Source of the DNA: Tetrapyrgos nigripes
Lineage: Eukaryota > Basidiomycota > Agaricomycetes > Agaricales > Campanellaceae
Assembly (NCBI GenBank): GCA_013368315.1
Contig: JAACJM010000001.1
Coordinates: forward strand, 558,001 to 622,000
DNA: 64,000 nucleotides
Reading direction: 5' to 3'
Positions 58,896 to 64,000 of the stretch are shown here, in pieces. Position numbers and translations under genes: made by a program. A model generated the notes under the pieces. The model worked only from the letters and a program-made list of their open reading frames with translations, was not told the DNA's origin and searched no databases. Position 1 is the stretch's first letter; each line of letters begins with the position of its first letter.

Positions 58896-59988
58896 TCATA
58901 CTACAATCTTTTTGGCTTTTCCTTTCTTCTCCGAGTCCTTGTGGGACAAAAACTCGACTTCTGTGGCCAACGGGCCCCCTAGTTTTGCATTTTCCGGATA
59001 GCCCAATACACTCGTCTTGAAATGACGCCCAACACCCTCAATTCGTTCTCGAAGATTGTCTTCATCAGATGAAGAGGGGGCCAGTCTCGTCCATATTGAT
59101 AACCGGTAAAATTGAGGACGAGTCGAAACAATTACACCAGTAATAAGAGAGCTGGGAGGCGGAGCGTCCTCTGAGCCATTTGAAGTCGCATCAAACGTTT
59201 CGCCAATGGCGGCCAGCATCTGAAAATTTGTGAGCGAACGCAAAAGCCATCAGACAATAATCCTTACCGTGTAGAGCCACATTTTATCTACGTGTGCCCT
59301 GTTCTTATCCTTGGGTAGCTGAATACTCCATTTTCCTCCGTTCTTATTTGCTTCGTCCTCCCACGCTGGAATAATTCCTTCCTAAATTCACATGGTCAGT
59401 AGTGATTCGAGCGCACAAGTACCGGTGACAGACTTTGAATAGATAATAATTTGCTTTTTGGGGGAGTTGTGAGGGAGGAATGATGTTGTTATAGAGTCTG
59501 AGAAGATGCTGCTATTCAGCTGGATTTCACAGATGGAACGGCCCAGGCACTGACCCCCAGAACTCTTCAACGCTGTCAAAGCTGATGACGCGTTTGATGT
59601 CCTCCATCCAACCTTGGGCAGCAGCGACGCCAGGAGTCTGCGGCATAGGAGTCTGAGGAACGGCGGAGATGGGAGTTTGGGGTAGATTGCGATTCTTGGT
59701 GAGAGGAGAGTCGAACCAGAGGGTCCATGACGAATAAAGAGGGTGCTATAGGAGAAGATCTAGTGAAGCTAGGACGGGGAGAGACTGGAAAAGATAGTCA
59801 CCTACTTTGACATTGAAGTTTGTGGGATCACTGAACACAGTTCGGATTCCTTCTGCCTGAGCTTCCATGTTTACTTCCTGGATTTCTCCTGGCTCTGAAA
59901 GGTCCCCATCGACGGGATGGTCTGCCATAGCTGCGGAGATGGCGGCGCGGCTTGCGGCGAGGGCTTGACCCTGAAGAGAGGACGCCAT
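58896..59988 (-). CDS. Translation initiation factor eIF4E
   Basis: About 290 residues bind the mRNA 5' cap. After an Ala-rich N-terminus comes HPLYSSWTLWFDSP (first cap Trp region), then a Pro/Gln-rich insert, VISFDSVEEFWGLYNNIIPP, NYYLFKEGIIPAWEDEANKN (second cap Trp and Glu) and GGKWSIQLPKDKNRAHVDKM. VSTRPQFYRLSIWTR and the tail KDSEKKGKAKKIVV close it. The 25-residue insert with QTPISAVPQTPMPQTPG after the first strand is unusual for a canonical eIF4E and may mark a fungal paralogue. The start at 59988 is the first ATG of the exon. It is divergent from the carrier gene with 184 bp between. Confidence 0.92.
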
Positions 59989-60172
59989 ATTGATGAAAAC
60001 TGATTGGTATAGATATACTTGCTGAATGAGAAGAAAGAGAAACTGAGGAAAGAGAGGGGATACAGAGTACTAAGGGGGAAAAGGACAATGCTGACAACCC
60101 AGTCACGACTTTTACAAAGATTCTAAATTTCTAAGTCATCTAATCTAATCTTCCTTTTTTTCCCTTCCCTTC

Positions 60173-61328
60173 ATGCACCTTCTTCATGCCAAACTCATAG
60201 CTGCTGCAACGGGGTCTACTATGACCGCCATCACCAGTAAGCATTCTTCTCTAGCCACCATATCCGTCTAATAGCCCACAGTGACACCCTTCGACGTCGT
60301 CAAAACACGTCTTCAGACCCAACGTCCAGAGCCTCGTCTTGTCTTCCCTCGTCCTCCCTATAATTCATGCTGTCTGCCCTCAGGAAAGCCATGCGTGCGC
60401 AACATGTCATCTGTCGCTCGTTCACTATCACAGGAGGAGCTTGTTTGCGTTTGGGAAAACGGCGTATTCCGTACAGAACGGGTCAATGGCTTTTTCGACG
60501 CCGTACGTCATGTATGGCGAGCAGAGGGCATCCGTGGGCTGTGGAAGGGTGCTGGAACTAGTTTGTAAGTCTTCCGACACACTCCCCATCTGTACTTAAC
60601 CGTCTGACAATCCTCCAGGGTTATTGGCGTACCGTCTTCCACGTCGTATATGCTGACATATGACCATCTCTTGAACGTCGTCTTTCCTCCGCTGCTGCCT
60701 GCGTCTATTGTGCCACTTGCATCAGGAATGGTCGCTAGAACCACAATTTCCACTATTGCATCACCTCTAGAGTTGATTAGGACAAATCTTCAGTCAACAC
60801 CCCCGTCTGCAGATAAACCTCATACACTCCGGTCCATTTTGTCATCCATACGTGTTCTAGTTCGGGAGCAAGGTACTCGTGTCTTATGGAGAGGGTTAGG
60901 CCCTACCCTCTGGCGAGACGTACCGTTTTCAGGTATTTATTGGGCAGGGTACGAGACCTGCAAACAGGCCTTTGCACGTCAGGGTCATGCAGGTGCTTGG
61001 GTAGCATTTATCAGCGGAGCCCTGAGTGGAACGACGGCTGCCTTAATAACATCACCTACGGATGTTATCAAAACTCGTCGCCAAGCTTTGATAATGTCTT
61101 CCTCCTCTACGACAGCAGTGACGTCGACATTCCCTCTCCTGAAGCAAATCGTCCGGAGTGAAGGTGTCTCGGCACTGTTTGCAGGGCTGACCCCCCGCAT
61201 AGCCAAGATCGCTCCTGCATGTGGTATCATGATAGCATGTTTCGAGGTTCGTCCACTTTCATGTTCTGGATTGCCTTTGTTACTTACCAGAAATTTAGGG
61301 AGTCGGAAGACTATTGTCTGAGCAGTGA
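60173..61328 (+). CDS. Mitochondrial carrier (Mtm1/SLC25A39-40 type)
   Basis: About 345 residues contain three carrier repeats. Signatures are MTPFDVVKTRLQTQ in the first, SPLELIRTNLQS in the second and SPTDVIKTRRQAL in the third. The first repeat has a long loop with cysteines (NSCCLPSGKPCVR), as in Mtm1/SLC25A39, which are linked to mitochondrial glutathione import, iron handling and manganese loading of Sod2. Other segments are FFDAVRHVWRAEGIRGLWKG and VLWRGLGPTLWRDVPFSGIY. Introns fall after AIT, TSL and near the end, where ACFE joins GVGRLLSEQ. The first helix (LIAAATGSTMTAIT) is standard for the family. Confidence 0.9.
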
Positions 61329-61565
61329 TTGCACCAGATTATAAATTAGCTCTTGCTCGCTCAATCTATCGGAAGGATACAAACCTTTTTTTTTTAGAGG
61401 GCTGCCGCAAAACAAGGGAGAACTTCGCTTTCTGTTACGCAGTTCACTTTGTAGCCTACACGAACTATTATGCACTAGATAATATTTGTATCATACATTC
61501 AGGTATACAATCCCAAATCTGTAGGTAAATGTCATGAAAGGTCGTAAAAATGACAGCACACAAAA

Positions 61566-62639
61566 CTATCCCAATCTGTTCAACTGTTTGTTGGCAGACG
61601 AAAGTTTGCCTCCAACACGGTCCACTTCATTCGACAAATCATCTAGCATTTCTACTTGGGAACTAATTTCAGCAGATATCGCCTCTCCCAAATGTCTCTG
61701 CCGTCTGAGTATCGTGGTGATCTGGGCGAGTTGACTGTCCTGTTCCTGCATTTGAGTCTGCTGTAGAGCGAACACCCCATGGTCATCCAGCGGACGCGTC
61801 TGCTCCGTCTCTTGAGGTGAGGATGGTGCACCAAAGACACGAGTCACTCTAGTGAACGTGTTTCCTCCGAATAGTGCTTCCCGGTCTGAGCTTGGCGCAG
61901 CCGTAGCAGCAAAAGCAGTAGAAGAATCCGGGCGCTGCCCATGCCTCGACAAATTAACCATCTTCCCCAACTTTTCACAGTCATCCTGTAGTCTTCCGAC
62001 CATATCCGTCCGTCTCTGCAATTCTCCTTCCGTCATGCCACTCATCGCCAACTCTTGTAGTCCCTTCCCAAGATTCCCTATACGAGATAATACACCAGCA
62101 AGCTTCTGCTTGGCACTGACGTTGGATTTTTGTGAAGCATTGATATCACCTTGGTCAGACAAGGCTTCGCGTTTGTTGATGTCTGCACGGACATCTCGAA
62201 GTCGGCTTTGAATTTCGCGATGTTCGTCTAGCCAAGAGGCGGATGTGAACTGGGTGGGAGGTCCTCCTACGACCCCTGCCTGTCTACCGATAGGTACCCC
62301 GAGAAAGTCCTTGAAAGCGAATGTTTCCCTCCATTTATCCTCCTTGGCGCTGACTATGGCTCGGAGATACGCTTCGAGACCAGCCTTGCGCTCTTCGAGG
62401 AGTGCGGGGTCACTATGTGAACGAAAGACAGAGAACTTGTGTTTGGGTGGTAGAGGGCAAGGAGGAGGAGATCCGGTGGCCTTGGTTAACTCGATGTGGA
62501 GATCATCAAATTCTGAATACCGTCTCCACATAGACCAGGAGCGTACATGAGCCTCGACGTCGATTTGGTAGACAGTGTGCGGTTTGGGTTCAGAGCGTTC
62601 TTGATACTTTCGTATATGGACGGATTGGATGGCGGTCAT
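61566..62639 (-). CDS. VAM7: Vacuolar Qc-SNARE with PX domain (Vam7)
   Basis: A single exon encodes 357 residues. The PX domain covers roughly residues 1-120 (VYQIDVEAHVRSWSMWRRYS, then CPLPPKHKFS and ERKAGLEAYLRAIV) and should bind phosphatidylinositol 3-phosphate on the vacuole. A helical middle (LSRIGNLGKGLQELAMSGMT) is followed by the Qc-SNARE motif at about residues 290-355: QEQDSQLAQITTILRRQRHL and AEISSQVEMLDDLSNEVDRV, with the central Gln. There is no membrane segment, matching Vam7. It acts in homotypic vacuole fusion with HOPS. The lack of introns is unusual for this window. Confidence 0.9.
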   Translation of the reverse strand: MTAIQSVHIRKYQERSEPKPHTVYQIDVEAHVRSWSMWRRYSEFDDLHIELTKATGSPPPCPLPPKHKFSVFRSHSDPALLEERKAGLEAYLRAIVSAKEDKWRETFAFKDFLGVPIGRQAGVVGGPPTQFTSASWLDEHREIQSRLRDVRADINKREALSDQGDINASQKSNVSAKQKLAGVLSRIGNLGKGLQELAMSGMTEGELQRRTDMVGRLQDDCEKLGKMVNLSRHGQRPDSSTAFAATAAPSSDREALFGGNTFTRVTRVFGAPSSPQETEQTRPLDDHGVFALQQTQMQEQDSQLAQITTILRRQRHLGEAISAEISSQVEMLDDLSNEVDRVGGKLSSANKQLNRLG

Positions 62640-62787
62640 GGATGATGACGCAAGAGGAAAGAGTGTGCTGTTTATGCGTGTTTCAACTCTTTATAGCCAT
62701 TGCTACATATTATGACTCCTAACATTCAGAACTGTTTCTGCCCACTAGCTATGACGTATTTTGCACCAGAAACATGAAGCCATTCCA

Positions 62788-63795
62788 TTATCCATCTGAA
62801 TACTCTCCAACCAAAACCCTTCCTTTCAAGAACTCCACAAATCCGGGAAACACATCCTCACTTATGTCCTCCATCGTTACATCAACGAAACTAATCCTTT
62901 CCAGCTGCTCGATATACCGAGGCACTGAAACCCCATTCGCTTCAGGCATGACTGCAAACACCGAGAACATGAGCAACCTTTTCCATCCTTCCAATTTGGC
63001 TGCATCCAGACAAATATCCGCAAGAGCAACCTCCCTCCTGGTGCGAGATGCTCAAACGACTGTCGTAAAAAAAGCTCTCGAGTCTTAAAATGATAGGCAC
63101 AGTCCAAAGCTAGTATCGCGTCGAAAGTTGCATGGGAGTTTGGATCCAATGGGTGCCTGACAGCACCTGGACGGTAAACGGCATCTCCTTCGTATAGATT
63201 AATTTCGGTGTCCTTGGGGACTTTGATTTGGGACAATCGTTCTAGAGAACGGTTGTGGTGTGTTGTGAGACTGGTTATACCCGTCAAGCTCGATATCAGA
63301 TTAACAGAGGGGTTCGAGAGTAAGAAAGTCAGAGATTCGCCAGTACCATGACCGACGTCTGCATCGCACGTCAGTAAATTTGGACTGAGAAGACATGAGA
63401 AAAACAAACCTAGAACTCTAGCACCGTGCTTGATTTGAGCGGCTTGGATCAGTTTCTTGGCCAGCGCTACAAGTGAGCAGATTTTTTTTCATTCCAAAGC
63501 GTTGATTGTAGCAAAGCGCTGCTAACCTTGACAAGCATCAGGAAAAGTGGTTACATCCTAGAGCTAATGAGGGATATTTTGGTGAAGCTTTCACAAGTAG
63601 ATTCACCTTCCAGAACCCCATATTTAACCACTCAGTTTTTGGAAGTTCTCGTGGATCGTCATTGGGAAGTCTGTTGAGGGACAGATGGAAAAGTCCATAG
63701 GGGTCGGAAGATTTACGAGGCCAAAGCAACCAGGGAATAAACATTACAAAGCCAGCAACAAGTAATTGGATCAAGATAGATAGAGCCATAAGCAT
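62788..63795 (-). CDS. Membrane-anchored SAM-dependent methyltransferase, with a one-base frameshift
   Basis: About 290 residues. The N-terminus MLMALSILIQLLVAGFVMFI with PWLLWPR is a membrane anchor. Then come WLNMGFWKDVTTFPDACQAL and the SAM-binding motif ARVLDVGHGTGESLTFLL (class I fold), FDAILALDCAYHFKTRELFL and FEHLAPGGR. The natural continuation VALADICLDAAKLEGWKRLL is in the next frame: one G appears to be missing in a run at 63030-63031. The C-terminus DVTMEDISEDVFPGFVEFLK is intact. The anchor and DCAYHF motif recall fungal small-molecule or lipid methyltransferases. The substrate is not known. The start could lie further upstream if the exon begins earlier than 63795. Confidence 0.8.
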
Positions 63796-63872
63796 AAAAC
63801 AAGTTCCTGTAACCCAAAAGACCTGTACGAAAATGAGTTCGGAAGGCAAGCAGAAAACGAATAACGACGTAC

Positions 63873-63972
63873 CTATGCCTTCTCTTCTACAGCTTGGATG
63901 AGTTTTTCAAATACACGTTGATGAGCCTTGCGTGCGGTGTATACGATGTATGGCATCAAGAAGAAAATTCCC
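63873..63972 (-). CDS. Last exon of a gene entering from the right edge
   Basis: After an acceptor (CTATATACAG) at 63973-63974, an open frame reads GIFFLMPYIVYTARKAHQRV, then FEKLIQAVEEKA and a TAG at 63873-63875. The hydrophobic start followed by a basic and amphipathic end looks like the last membrane helix and cytosolic tail of a multi-pass protein. The gene lies mostly outside the window, and the reading phase is assumed from protein-like sequence, so identity stays open. Confidence 0.4.
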
Positions 63973-64000
63973 TGTATATAGAAAACGGGGGTTCTGGTTA

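Overview
This window is nuclear DNA of a filamentous basidiomycete, most probably an Agaricomycete. Genes sit on both strands with gaps often under 200 bp. Almost every gene is cut by many 45-60 nt GT-AG introns, with donors such as GTAAGT, GTGAGT or GTACGT. The gene repertoire (Pil1 eisosome protein, DPBB secreted protein, GH5 mannanase-type enzyme, Ngl2-like nuclease, Med5-like Mediator subunit) is fungal. I saw no transposon, CRISPR array or rRNA, and no tRNA I could support. Functions were assigned by reading the translations and splicing exons by eye; no database search was possible. Boundaries given for a CDS run from start codon to stop codon and include introns.

Layout. 0-0.5 kb: start of an unknown membrane protein running off the left edge. 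1.2-4.4: RhoGEF. 4.7-10.95: divergent pair of an Ngl2-like EEP nuclease and an M16 metalloprotease. 11.0-17.4: five minus-strand genes (NUFIP1-domain protein, triple-KH protein, ribosomal protein uL13, SMP-30 lactonase, mitochondrial acyl carrier protein). 18.5-19.7: an unresolved gene. 20.2-21.2: mitochondrial bL17. 22.0-25.0: a small unknown protein, an F-box/LRR-like protein and a four-helix membrane protein. 25.2-28.2: NPC2/ML lipid-binding protein and GH5 enzyme. 28.4-36.2: Ipi1, a DPBB secreted protein, eIF3h and a vacuolar zinc transporter. 36.4-46.4: Med5-like protein, SDR, GRIP golgin and Pex14. 46.5-54.3: mitochondrial EF-Tu, glycine cleavage H protein, complex I ESSS subunit, NatD, RIO2 and an SPF30-like Tudor protein. 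54.9-56.8: a head-to-head pair of small basic/coiled-coil proteins that look like paralogues. 57.0-64.0: Pil1, eIF4E, Mtm1-like carrier, Vam7 SNARE, a membrane-anchored methyltransferase and a last exon entering from the right edge.

Themes. Several housekeeping genes share very short divergent promoters (64-200 bp between start codons). Mitochondrial genes are frequent (M16 protease, ACP, bL17m, EF-Tu, GCSH, ESSS, Mtm1-like). Ribosome biogenesis and translation are also well represented (NUFIP1-domain protein, uL13, Ipi1, eIF3h, RIO2, eIF4E).

Cautions and highlights. Four genes contain a single-base indel that breaks an otherwise conserved reading frame (M16 protease near 8270, DPBB protein near 32520, EF-Tu near 46967, methyltransferase near 63030). 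Three lie in homopolymers and one hits an essential gene, so residual assembly error is the first explanation. Two genes need GC-AG introns with a GCGAGT donor to restore catalytic or conserved sequence, one of them beside a 13-nt microexon. The best candidate for an undescribed system is the divergent paralogous pair at 54.9-56.8 kb.
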